Positions 11,784 through 22,799 of a stretch of 64,000 bases of DNA are shown piece by piece. Position numbers and translations under genes: made by a program. Within the stretch, counting starts at the first letter, position 1. The number at the start of each line of letters is the position of its first letter. The DNA is from Zygaena filipendulae (taxonomy: Eukaryota > Arthropoda > Insecta > Lepidoptera > Zygaenidae), in NCBI GenBank assembly GCA_907165275.2, contig OU015663.1:3608501-3672500 (forward strand), written 5' to 3'. The notes under the pieces are model-generated. The model was not told where the DNA came from and ran no database searches. It saw nothing but the letters and a program-made list of their open reading frames with translations.

Positions 11784-13697
11784 TATTATAAGTTTATCAG
11801 GTATGCACACAGTCTAATGTTATTGTCAGAAAGGAAGAGACAATTTGACAACAGTTAGATGCGTATGCGACGTCTAAGCACGGCCTGTAATACCGTGTAA
11901 TGGGTTAGGGATGTTTTGACTCGTCCATCCGTCTGTCTCTCCATTTTAGTCCGCTAGGATGTTTCTATTAGAACAATTGACGGAGAAGTTTTACTAGGAA
12001 CTGCTAAGAGGCATCCTTATAATGTGAAAGTCTGTGAAGTTTGTTTTTCACTCAATCATGCATAACGACGTGCTTGATTGAGTAGGTAAATAGAGATTTA
12101 AGTATGGGTTTGGATGTAATCTGGCATACAGATAACATTTTCTGGATTAAACTTTTGTAGGTATTGATCAATACTTATCTAGCGTACTTTTAGTACCTAC
12201 TGAAACAGATAGTTTCCGTTAGAATTCTGAAATTGACGCAAAATAAATTATGGGCAATTCCATATTATTCATTAACGACAGTTGAATTTGCGGGATTTTT
12301 TTTTATGTAACGAAATGGGTTCCTTTTTTTTAATAATTATTATCAATTCAGGACAAAAACCTCGGCAATAATACTCGTATATTGAAATGTTTATCTATTA
12401 TGTAAGTACTCGGACCCGGTTGTCTTTCGAGAAACTCCTAGTCTTCATTTTGAAAAGAAAAAAGAAAAAAAGAAGACTTTTTGAAATCGGTCCAGCGGTC
12501 TTCGAGTAGTATCGCGGTCGGTAAAAAATAAATTAAATTATCCTTCTAAGGCAACAATTGATATCTTTCACGACATTTATCTTTATGGATACCTATACGA
12601 CTAAATAAAAATTTTATGTTACGCCCTAAACTAAACTATTGGGTTATTGATTCAAGACAAACAAGGTTAAATATTAACATCCATCGTGTGTATTAAATGT
12701 AAAAAAAAATAAACACTGTTATCTTGACGAGGAAACGACGCCAAACCATAATATAATAAGTAATAAAAACAAACTATAAACCTTGTTCTTGCAGTACATT
12801 GTTCTATGCGATATTGAGAAGTGGACAAAAAAAAAGACCGTTTCAATTCCCTAACGATACAGTAAAAACTTAAGGACGGAAATATTAATAATAACTGTTC
12901 AGATAATGTAATTAGTTATATACTACATATGTGGCCGATGTTTTCCTTTGTAACAATGGCTTGTGTTTCTGGTACCGATGATAAGGAGCGGGCCAGATGG
13001 AGAGCGAGTGGTGACGGACACAGCGCAAACAATAGATAAGCTCTTTCCGTCGCGTGACGTGTCATTGTATCTGTCTTCTTAATTAAAATTCAGATCGTTT
13101 ATATTTCAAAATGGTATATTTGCAATCACTTTGTCGACTGTTAAAGACGTCCTTACATATTTTTGTATGAAAGAGCTTCACTATTGAATCGTTAAAAAGA
13201 GAATATTCTTAATCAGCGAAATAATTGAAGTATTCGAAAATAAAACAAGTCAGTATTTTAACTCTTCGACATCGAATATTAAAATAAAACTGGTAATTTA
13301 TTCCGCTGACTCTTTTAACTTGGGCTTGGCTGTTTATAACTGTAACCAGATATATTTTTATCATGTTTTCTGTGCAGGACAGACGGACAAAAAGATAAGA
13401 ACTAGTATGAAGCAAAACAGAGTTATTTCGCAACGGAATCGTTTCAAACTTATTAATTGTTAGTCACATACGACCATGTTAATATTGTTGATGTCCTGTA
13501 TTTATCGTCACTTTGAAATGAAATGTACGAAGTGGCACGATGACTATATGAGATATGTATTTAGAATTCTATTTAGTCATCGAGTTGTACTGATACATAG
13601 AACATAATATCATGCCAATAAAATTAGTCATTACTATCTGTTCTGCACGGTTTCAGCCGTGTTTTACTCAAAGGGGTTGAATTGTTTTTTTATTATT
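11784..13697. other. non-coding, nothing recognised
   Basis: No gene or clear repeat. AT-rich with a less AT-rich patch at 12970-13050. Confidence 0.4.
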
Positions 13698-14083
13698 TAC
13701 TAGCTGTGCCCCGCAGTTTCATCCGCGGTAATTTCGGAGTTCCCGCGGGAATTCAGGGATAAAAAGTACCCTATGTCCTTTTCTGTACCCCTGACAACAT
13801 GCATGCCAAATTTCATCCAAATCCGTTCAAGTTTTTGCGCGTTTGAGTAACAAACATCCAAACATCCACACTTTCACATTTATTACTAGCTGTGCCCCGA
13901 GGTTTCATCTGCGGTAATTTCGGAGTTCCCACGGGTATTCCGGGATAAAAGTATCCTATGTCCTTCTCAGTACCCCTGACAACGTGCACGCCAAATTTCA
14001 TCCAAATCCGTTTAGCCGATTTTGCGTGATTGAGTAACAAACATCCAAACATCCACACTTTCACATTTATAGGATAGTAGGAT
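13698..14083 (-). mobile_element. two head-to-tail Helitron-like (Lep1-type) copies
   Basis: Two reverse copies, 13699-13882 and 13884-14083, each opening actagctgtgccccg and carrying the catccacactttcacattta end. The first lacks its terminal aatattagtagg, so the second abuts or truncates it. Both derive from the same subfamily (gcatgccaaatttcatcc). An 83-codon frame at 13813-14064 is a translation of these repeats. Confidence 0.7.
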
Positions 14084-17000
14084 TTATTAGGTACGCAAAA
14101 ATCAATCTAAAAAAAAAAATTACTAGCCCAAAATTTTAAGAATTAGATTGCTAGCCTTGTGTTCGTAAGCAGATTTGTCCAATCTTTTATTTTCAAATAC
14201 TTACTCAGTCCTCTGGCTAAACTTTTGTGGCTTAGTGTTACCTATTTATACTGAACTCTCACGATCTTCATTTGCTATCAGCTCGTGCCTCGTATATAGG
14301 TATTAGGTACATTATTGCTTTAAGTAATTAAAGGTGTTCAAGCAAATAAACGCGATCTAATTTCTAGCACGGGGCATATAGCGTGGCGTGCTCTCGCATG
14401 TCGTCATCGCAGATATGTGTGGTCGTGTCCAATATTGGCCATATGTCACAGGCGATACAGCGCTCTAGATAATAACCCTAATAAGCGCCTGTCTTGCAAC
14501 ACACCATGCTAGTGATGGACCGTAGGTATCTATTACCTGCTAAATTTCGATGTTTAATTTTGTGAAAGTTCTAAAGAACATAATTAAACCTGCATTTTGT
14601 TTAATACCAAGGACAGAAAATACGTTGTGGTGTGCAGAAATCACATTACAAACCTAAGTGAAAAGTGCATTAAAAGGGTTTGGATGGACGCGGGTAAAAC
14701 TGTGAAGGGAGATCTAGTTTCAAATCAAAATTCAAAGAATCACCCAAAAATAATAAATTTCAATGTGAATTTCCAAATCGATAGTAAATATGTGTGTTAT
14801 TTTTTTGATTTAGTAGATTGATATCTGACTTGAAACAATATCTACGTATAGTGTGTAAACTTTGTAATATTTCAGTGACCGTAAGAGGCAATTCAAAAGC
14901 TTACAAAAAGCAAATTATTTAATTATCTGCAACGATATCGATAGCTCTACAATAACCCCACAGCCCATCACTGGGGCCGGCCGGTTGTGATGTTATCAGC
15001 GGTTTTTATTCTGGCGATACCTATCCGGCGATAAAGCTGAAATGTCCTTTTTCATAGAAGCACGGTAATGGCTCAGGAGGCACGCCAACCGAGCTTCATA
15101 ACTTATGTATGCTGATTGCTTGCCTTCACCCTTTGCTAGACGAAGGTATACGATATTATTGTCTACACACAACATAATTATTTTCTTTTTGATATGGAAT
15201 GTTTATATTTACGTATGACTATAAGTTCTATTTATTATCGGGACGAGAATGAGTAGTTACGTAATCTGGAATAGAAAACGGAAATGGAGAACTGTTTTTG
15301 TTTTTTATTTTCTGAAATACTTATACGTAATAGAACAAGCGTGTAGAGTGAAGACGGTGCGGCGTAGAGACTTCAGAGGTTCTTGTATACGTAGCATCCG
15401 ATTAGTTCTTAAGATTATAAAATAACACTTACTTAAAAAATTACAAATTAATTTGTTCTTAAAAGAATAGGTAGGTATATCTACGGCAACCATTTAAAAA
15501 ATCTCATATGATGTAATGATGAACATTAAAATATTAAGAAATAATAATTTTAATTGGATGGATACCTATGATCTACAGAGGAAGTTTTAAAAATAAAAAA
15601 AAATTGTACAAGAAGGTTATTACTTATCCTCGTAACCGAACTGAACTAACAGGATTTCATCAATAAAACGATTAAAAGAAAAAGAAAATTGGATACATAA
15701 TATCGATAGGTACTAGAGAATATTAATAAATAACCGAGAAAGCTAAATTGGTTTAGTAAATTATGTTAATGTTAGGAAGAGAACAAAATAAAATTGTCTG
15801 CAACACGCGACATAAGTAAACCATTCCATGCTTATCTTTTCATCTTTTACCATGGGTGTACTATACACACATAATATACTCGTATATTATGTACTTTACT
15901 TAATTCCATGTCTGCAAGTTTCATATACATAGTTCACAGTCTGCCGTTTAAAAAGCGTAGAAGTTACGTGTGTTCACAGATCTCAGTTCACTGCTGAAGC
16001 AACTTTTCTTTTAAGTATAGACTTTAACCAACTAGCTTATATTGTGCCAACATTAGGTATAAAACATGTTCCATTTTTTTTAAGGGGACAAGTATACTGG
16101 TACTTAGGTACTTATTATAAGTTTGCGCGCCATTTTTTTTGTTGGTCAGTAATAATAATGACAAATTATTACCAAACCGCCGTTAACAAACACCTGATGA
16201 CTGCGAAATCAACCCTCTTTATTCTAACACTGAAATTTCGTGTCTAAAAGTGCCATATGGCACTGACCATAAGTCACCGGTAAACTGAGTACAACAAAAA
16301 GAAATTATATATTTTTTTATTTTTCGTACCATAATTGCTTGGGGTGAAACGCATTCCCACGCATTCCTATACTTCCCTTGGAAATTGAGGGTGGAGTAAG
16401 TAGGTACCGATGTACTGTTACAGTATGACCGGTCGGTCGGCTATCGTAGCTCCATGGTATGGCACCATATGGTACGCGTGATGGTATCTACACCAAAGAC
16501 TTATTATTTTTATAGTTTGTGTTTTAGATTAAACGTTTCTAATGGGCAAAGGTTATTGACACGCTATTAGTAATTTTTTTTATTCAATTTTAACTTGAGA
16601 ATAAAAATAGATACCTACTGGCAGCGACTGTAGCGGGTCTTTTTCGAATTTTAAATATTAGAGAGCACGCTATAATTAGCTTCGTATTTCGTTAATATTT
16701 ATAAAATACCAATGTACAAAATAACTTATACCTATTATTTCCATGTAGGTAATTTGCGCAACTCAAACAAAGTACTTAACAGAACCAAGTAAAGGAAAGT
16801 TATTATAAGTAAATGGAAATAAAATAAGACAATTTACATAATTAATGAGTGAACTCAGTGCCATGTACCTATGTGGGATATTATAATAACATGTAACATG
16901 CCAACACACGGAAGAAATGTTCGGTTTCCGTAAAAATTCAACGTCGCGAGTCACGCCGAATTAAGCAAAGGGGGGCGCGCTGCGGTCGGTAGGGTTGTCG

Positions 17001-17122
17001 GCTCGGTTTTAGTTGGCGTCTCCTACCCATAAACTAGCTACCTGCTAAATTTCACTTTCATAGGTCTCGCAGTTTTCGAGATTTTATCCAAATCAGCGAC
17101 TCAGTAACATTTCGCTTTCTAT
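14084..17122. other. 3 kb non-coding with less AT-rich patches
   Basis: No gene or repeat seen. Patches at 14345-14500 and 14930-15110 (including ggggccggccgg) have normal complexity and could be regulatory. The rest is AT-rich. Confidence 0.35.
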
Positions 17123-17311
17123 CTACTAACTGTTCCGCCTGGTTTTACCCGCATTAACTTCGGAGTTCTCACGGGAATTCCGGGATAAAAAGTACCTTAT
17201 ATCCTTCTTTGTACCCCCTGACAACGTGCATACAAAATTTCGTGATGATCGGTAGAGCCATTAAGGCATGAAACTGTAACAAACAACTAAACTCAGATTC
17301 TTATTTATATA
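17123..17311 (-). mobile_element. Helitron-like (Lep1-type) copy
   Basis: ctactaactgttccgcctgg at the left, gaattccgggataaaaagta core, then atgatcggtagagcc. Degraded ends. Confidence 0.55.
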
Positions 17312-17324
17312 AGGTGAGGAATAT

Positions 17325-17590
17325 ATCTGGGTCACCGAGCTTCGCTCGTTGTCGTTGTCGTAGCACCATTTGTTGTTAAGTAGAAAAATAAACACTCATT
17401 TTTCATTGCCTGAAAACACGGATAAAACGACGTTTTCTAAAAATTAAACCTAGCTAAATCGATTTATCGTCCCCGAAACCCCAAAGCCCCCGAAATTTCA
17501 TGAAAATCGTTGGAGCCGTTTCCGAGATTAAGATAATATACATACATACAGGAATTGCTCGTTTAAAGGTAGTAGATAGATAGATATAAA
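17325..17590. repeat. lepidopteran interspersed repeat (cttcgctcg ... attgctcgttta type)
   Basis: Contains ccgagcttcgctcgttgtcg, gaaatttcatgaaaatcgtt followed by ggagccgtttccgagatt, and ggaattgctcgtttaaaggt, an order that recurs in moth genomes. Family not named. Confidence 0.45.
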
Positions 17591-19780
17591 TTAGTATTTA
17601 TGTAGTGGTTATTTCGGCCCTAAGATATCGAGTGTGGCCTGGACTCAGGCATTTTGTAAGAATATCGACAACACTCTAGACCTGCGGGGCGGCGTCGCAC
17701 CCCTAGCGGTGCAATATGGATGGAAATCAACAGGTCGTGGCGTTGCAACCGTGCGACGGCAATTCCTGCGGTGCCCGTGTGTGGGGTGCTTTACACCTCA
17801 CGGACACGACACGACTACGATAAGATATTACCTTCCCAGACCATGGATAAACCGGTGGAGCTTCAAACAACTTCTTTAAGCGTTCTTCCACAAGTATTTT
17901 TGAAGCAATTACGTAGCTGCTTGGTGATATTTGTCTAGTCGAGCATACAGTAAATTGTATTATGACATTTTAGTATATAAATTTCAATAATTACGTCCTT
18001 TTTTTTGTAGGAGTTGCCGCGACATCGAATACGATAATAATTGTGATATTTAGTTACTCATACCTTTACCTTTACCTATACTTACAAAATTTTTTCTAAG
18101 TTTGGTACTTACCCTTATCTTACTAATTACTACTTGTGATTCATCCTTTTTCAAGAGGATGTAAACGTCAGTAATTTTAAATAATCGATTGCCACATACA
18201 TATTTTTTATCATGGTATCCAATGGCATAGCAAAATAGGATCCAAAGATATATATATATAAAAGAAGGATAAAAAAATGTAATTCTAAGAAGAAGAATCA
18301 TACAGAATAGCGATATAAGTCGTGGAATGTAAACGCACCGCGTGGCCGCGATCGGTCACAATTTGACAGTGCATTGCTTATTCATAATCGTAATTACTGA
18401 AATTGTTCCATAAAGCACAACAATGACGTTACGACACACAACTTGTTGTTATAAAGGTATAAGGATAGGGGCTTGGGAAAATTCGTTGAATTATCAAACT
18501 AGATGGGTATTTTCAATTTGAATGCAGAGAAGTCATTTCAAATAGATATCTTCAATGAGTATTTTTTTTAACTATTTTCATATTTTGTCTTTTAATCCCG
18601 TTAGGGGTTTCCGCAGTGCTCTATTTTTGACACAATAAAAAAATTTCAAGGCTACAAATCGTAAGAGAGAACACCCCGTGCTAAGATAAGACGCCGCAAA
18701 AACTGTCTTTCCCTCGTAATCAAAGAAATTTACTGCAAAAAAAAAACATTTACAACGTTTCTTATGGCATAAAGAATAATAATTTCTAAAATCTTGGCAT
18801 CTAGAACGTTTGGAAATTTGTTTTTGGGACGCGTGTTATGGGCAAGAAATGTTGTTGGTCATAGTGAATAAGGGCCCAGATGTGTTTTAAATAAAGCAAC
18901 TGTCGCATTTAACGACATCCAGTGGTGTGGAATTGAAATACAAGTGTCCCAATTCCTTTTTCTGTCTTAGATCGTCCACTTAACTATATACTACTTAACA
19001 GAAAAAGAAGACTACATTGCACCTAACTACTTAATTGGGACATGAACACAAATAAGTCGTTAATGAGTGCAATGTGAACATAACTCTAATTTATGTCGAT
19101 TTATTTGAACGCGCATAACGCAAAAATTACTTGTACATCATGCAATCAACGTTGTTGAAACCACAGACAGTTGTTAATCGTAAGCATTTCATAAATATAT
19201 AAAAATGCGAAATTGTGTTCAAATCACTATAGCCTCCAGCGTAAAAAACGGCACATAACCATTATAAACGTTCAACTTCGAACCACTGAACTTTCCATCA
19301 ACTAAGCATTATGCGGCCCACCTTTATGTAGGTAGGTACTTATTCGGTACATTCACGCCGAAAAATCATACAATAAGCAGGATGTACTGCCGTTGCAAAT
19401 TGGAGACGGTCCAGCTAACATTGTGTGGATCTATCGCAATCTCGGCGTTGTGCTGAAACGACCACAAATTATTGTGACCACAATGAAGTAGAGGAGTTCT
19501 GGTTAAACTAATAAATATCCGAGCGGATCAACTGCTTAACAGTTTACCACACTATTGTTATAAGTCATGTGTTTTGTTTTCTGTTATTGTACTAAACAAA
19601 TACAAATACCTAAGTGGGAGGAAGGCTTTGTAGAGCCAAAGCGATCTTGAAGTTTACGTAAACGTCTTTACTGAGTACATTGAAGTACTTAATCGAATAA
19701 TGGAAGTTCAGGGAAGTGTACATTCAAAGTGGACAATATTTCTTTAATAGCACCTAACATACCTGAAGGAGTAAGAAAAA
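17591..19780. other. non-coding; GC-richer patch 17630-17860 not identified
   Basis: Two overlapping frames of 81 and 72 codons at 17634-17938 lie in a less AT-rich patch. Neither resembles a known family and the frames overlap, so neither is called. The remainder is AT-rich with nothing recognised. Confidence 0.35.
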
Positions 19781-20010
19781 TATATATATATATATATATA
19801 GTAGCTGTCCCCCGCGATTTCATCCGCGGTAATTTCGGAGTTCTCGCGGAAGTTGCGGGAAAAAAGTACTGTATGTCCTTCAGTTCCTATCCTATCTTTT
19901 AAGTTGGACCATTTTATGAATGGTTACAAAATTTTATCAAAATCCGCTCAGTAGTTTCGGAGTCCATCGCGGACAAACAACGTGACACGTGATTTATATA
20001 TATTAGATAA
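19781..20010 (-). mobile_element. Helitron-like copy beside a TA microsatellite
   Basis: (TA)n at about 19781-19800 followed by gtagctgtcccccgcgattt and catccgcggtaatttcggag, with a diverged core and a gatttatatatattagat end. The microsatellite abuts the CTAG-side terminus. Confidence 0.55.
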
Positions 20011-20934
20011 GATAAGTGCGTGGATGTGTTAAGTGGGAAAAACACTATAAGACGAGACTTACGGTCATGACCGACGGTCTTGCCTTACGCTGTACCCAAT
20101 AGCATAAGTGTACACACCATCAGTAGGTAATAAGACTTGGACGTGACCTTGAGCATTCGGACGTCTCGCCAAATCAGTCGCGACTATAGATGGGCGGTTT
20201 AAGCCCGGCGCTTGGGTTTAAACCCGATTAAAGGCGTTAAACGCTCAGGTAACCCAAGCACCGGATATAGACTGGGTTGATTGTAAGTCGCGGCTTATAG
20301 TCTCGTTTCTCGCACGAAAACTAGTTTCTCGCATAGGAAGTTATATTTCTCTGACGTGACAACTTCATACGCATCACTTTGTTTGTTAAAATTTGAAATT
20401 ATAGCCATATTTAACTTGATTATTGCTTTTTCAGTAGCTTCCAGGGCTAATTTGCTACTATAGCATACTGCATACTAGCGCTAATGCTAAATTTATTCTT
20501 CCTTAGTCATCATATAAGTAGGTATTGATGGTTTATGGTAAGTAGGTAACAAACGCCTACCGGTGGTAGGTGATGGTGGTCACACAAGTCAACGGCTGCG
20601 GCGCGTGACGGCGCAGTCGCAAGTGGACGGTCACGCCATCGGAAGTCATCCGCCATTGATACCATCTCATTGTGGCGGCGGGCAAATTGTTACCGGATGT
20701 TGCCAGAGACGCGAGATGAACGCGTGTCCAATGCGCATGTTTCGAATTAAAAAAAAAAAATTGCTAAAAGAAACTCTAATAAGATTTAAAACTATAGAGG
20801 TACGAATAACAGATATCTCACACATTTTAGTTACGGTAGAAACGAAACAAATGTTGTGACACATATTTGATAATACACAATATATAACTATATATCTAGT
20901 ATGATACTTTCAGATGACAGTGTTAGGTAATCAT
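20011..20934. other. non-coding; GC-richer block 20555-20745 ending in poly(A)
   Basis: 20555-20745 is CG-rich and ends at a run of 12 A (20749-20760). A 98-codon frame crosses it, but the protein has no recognisable family and reads through the A-run as lysines. It could be a retroposed fragment or a non-coding element. At 20190-20280 gcccggcgcttgggtttaaa is followed by a partial inverted copy. Confidence 0.3.
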
Positions 20935-21010
20935 ACGAAATCCACCGGAAATCAAACCGAGACCTCACGATTTGTGAAGCAGCCGGCATCATGACTAAGC
21001 TAATCTGACC
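20935..21010 (-). repeat. tRNA-like sequence (possible tRNA-derived SINE head or tRNA pseudogene)
   Basis: On the minus strand: GATTAGCTTAGTCATGATG resembles an A box and D arm, GGTCTCGGTTTGATTTCC resembles a B box (GGTTCGANNCC with C to T), and CTTCACAAATCGTGAGG sits between. Arm pairing is imperfect and no clean acceptor stem is seen, so it is not a functional tRNA. Confidence 0.35.
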
Positions 21011-21508
21011 ATCTGACCATCACAATCATGCAGACATTTGTTTTAGTTTGACCATAGTTAAGAATTTTAATCGTTTAGAACGCGAAATTTTCAAAAATTC
21101 TGTGTGCCAGTGTTAGATTTTTCACAAATTTTTGTGCAATCATTGCAAAACAATTTACAAGACCTAGACTAGACCAGTCGTATCGTCCAGATGATGGACT
21201 CGTGTCCCGAATACCGCGTGTCTCACAGAATTATTTCTGTCATTTTTAGCTTCATTGTCCTCGCGAGTATAAAGTCACGCTCCAAAAGGAATTAATGCCG
21301 CGCTGATATGTATTTAACTATTCACAGATAGCAATGTAGTAGTGATGTGGTCTTTTGTTGTGCACTTTTCAGTATGTACCTACCTATAGTTAAAGCTAAA
21401 TTAATCAAAGCTTGTCGTTTTTTTTTACAAAGTTTCTTTGAAAAATAATTAATAGATTCAAAGGACGTTTTGTACAAAATTGGTTACTTTAATACAATTT
21501 GTATCTAT

Positions 21509-21852
21509 AATAGGGATGTTGACGACTTTTGATAATCAAAATTCTAATTAGTCCGTCAGAAAATTTAAATAAAAAAAACAATAGACACGTACGTACACGT
21601 ATTTTTTATATTTTTCATATAAATGAAAATATACAGAGATAAAGTGCATTAAAGTTTAGGGTGGGGGCTCGTGTCTCACTAACCGCTATAAGCCGTGACA
21701 CAAACTGCCCCGGTTAGTGGACGTCACGCGAAATTGCAACTCAATGTACCTATCGCCTTTATTTTTTGATTGCGTAAAAAATTAAAAATACGTGTCCAAT
21801 ATTTTTTATTATTCTACAAGAAAGACTATAAAAAAAAGTCAACATGCCCATT
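21509..21852 (+). mobile_element. CRE-bearing MITE copy (diverged)
   Basis: Ends aatagggatgttgacgac / gtcaacatgcccatt. The core gtgcattaaagtttagggtg is present. Both CRE palindromes have decayed (cgtgtctcac and gtggacgtcac). A short duplication, acgtacgtacacgta, is inserted near the left arm. Confidence 0.7.
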
Positions 21853-22576
21853 ATATACGTAGGTGTAGAACTTATTATTAGGTAGGTACTGCTACAGTAT
21901 TTATTTTCATATTTTTCCTCGGTTAATACCTACCTATGTAAGATTAGGTAGGTAGGTATATCAGGTATTTCCTGAGGGTATTTCCATTTAAACACAATTT
22001 TTATCTTACGTGCGTATTGCGATCATAAGTTGAGGTAGGTAGGTACTTAATATTGTATAGGTATTTCGTAAAAAAATTATTGACATAAGTAGGTGCCTAT
22101 AAATACCTACTGTCAAGTAACAAATACTATCTATAACACACAGATCTACTTGAGTAGTATAGTAAATTACATAAAGAAATTATTTAAATATGTAGATGAA
22201 TAGATATCTACCTATAGCTGAGCTTTATTTAGGGTATATACCTACCTACACATGGACGTTGTGTAGAATGAAACAAAATTGCTTGTAGGTATCAATGTCA
22301 GATAATACATATAATAAACTTAATGCGATTGATTTCTCGATAACAATCAAAGGATACGAATAGAAAATTTGGGTCTGCGTGCTTTCTGTAATTTATCCTT
22401 TGTTACTTTATGGTTATATACGTAATATTCTAAGTATTCATATTTTCCGATAAATCGGTAATCTACCTATTAAATATCATATCAGCTTAATAGGTTATAA
22501 TAGTTACAGCGTTTGATAAAATAAAAATTATTATGAAAAAAAAAACCTGTTAATTTTAAAATGTTACTTTAGGAAG
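21853..22576. other. AT-rich DNA with many TACCTA/TAGGTA motifs
   Basis: Dense GTAGGTA/TACCTAC words, no gene or transposon recognised, directly upstream of the CpG-rich prospero 5' flank. Confidence 0.4.
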
Positions 22577-22799
22577 TTGCGTAAAGGTCATAACATTTTT
22601 ATTTATAAATTCGTATCGAGCCAGCGCGGCAAACGTACGCTCATAGCCGCACACTGCGTGCGCGCACGCTCAGTCGCTCGCGCGCGGGCAGGTGCGCTGA
22701 TCGCTGTCCCCTCTCTGTTGCAGACCGGGCGATGCAGCGCTCGTAGCGCGGTGGGGCCCAACCCGCCGCCCGCCCGGCCAATAGGGGCCCGACTCGCCT
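22577..22799 (+). promoter_or_regulatory. pros: CpG-rich 5' flank / 5' UTR of prospero with candidate acceptor, Inr and uORF
   Basis: An abrupt GC- and CpG-rich block in AT-rich DNA immediately before the start codon. TCAGTC at 22670-22675 fits the insect initiator TCAGTY. A pyrimidine tract (tgtcccctctctgttgcag) ends at 22723 and could be the acceptor of a 5' UTR intron. A minimal uORF, ATG CAG CGC TCG TAG, lies at 22732-22746. A CCAAT motif sits near 22777. Either reading (a local start site, or a spliced 5' leader from an upstream promoter) fits; the two cannot be told apart here. Confidence 0.4.

Noticed and set aside
17634..17938. 81- and 72-codon overlapping frames
   Set aside because: No recognisable protein family, overlapping frames and no splice or poly(A) context.
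20935..21010. Functional tRNA gene
   Set aside because: B box departs from consensus and a complete acceptor stem is not seen; listed only as tRNA-like.
21853..22110. Telomere-type (TTAGG)n array
   Set aside because: The repeated words are GTAGGTA/TACCTAC scattered singly, not TTAGG tandem repeats.
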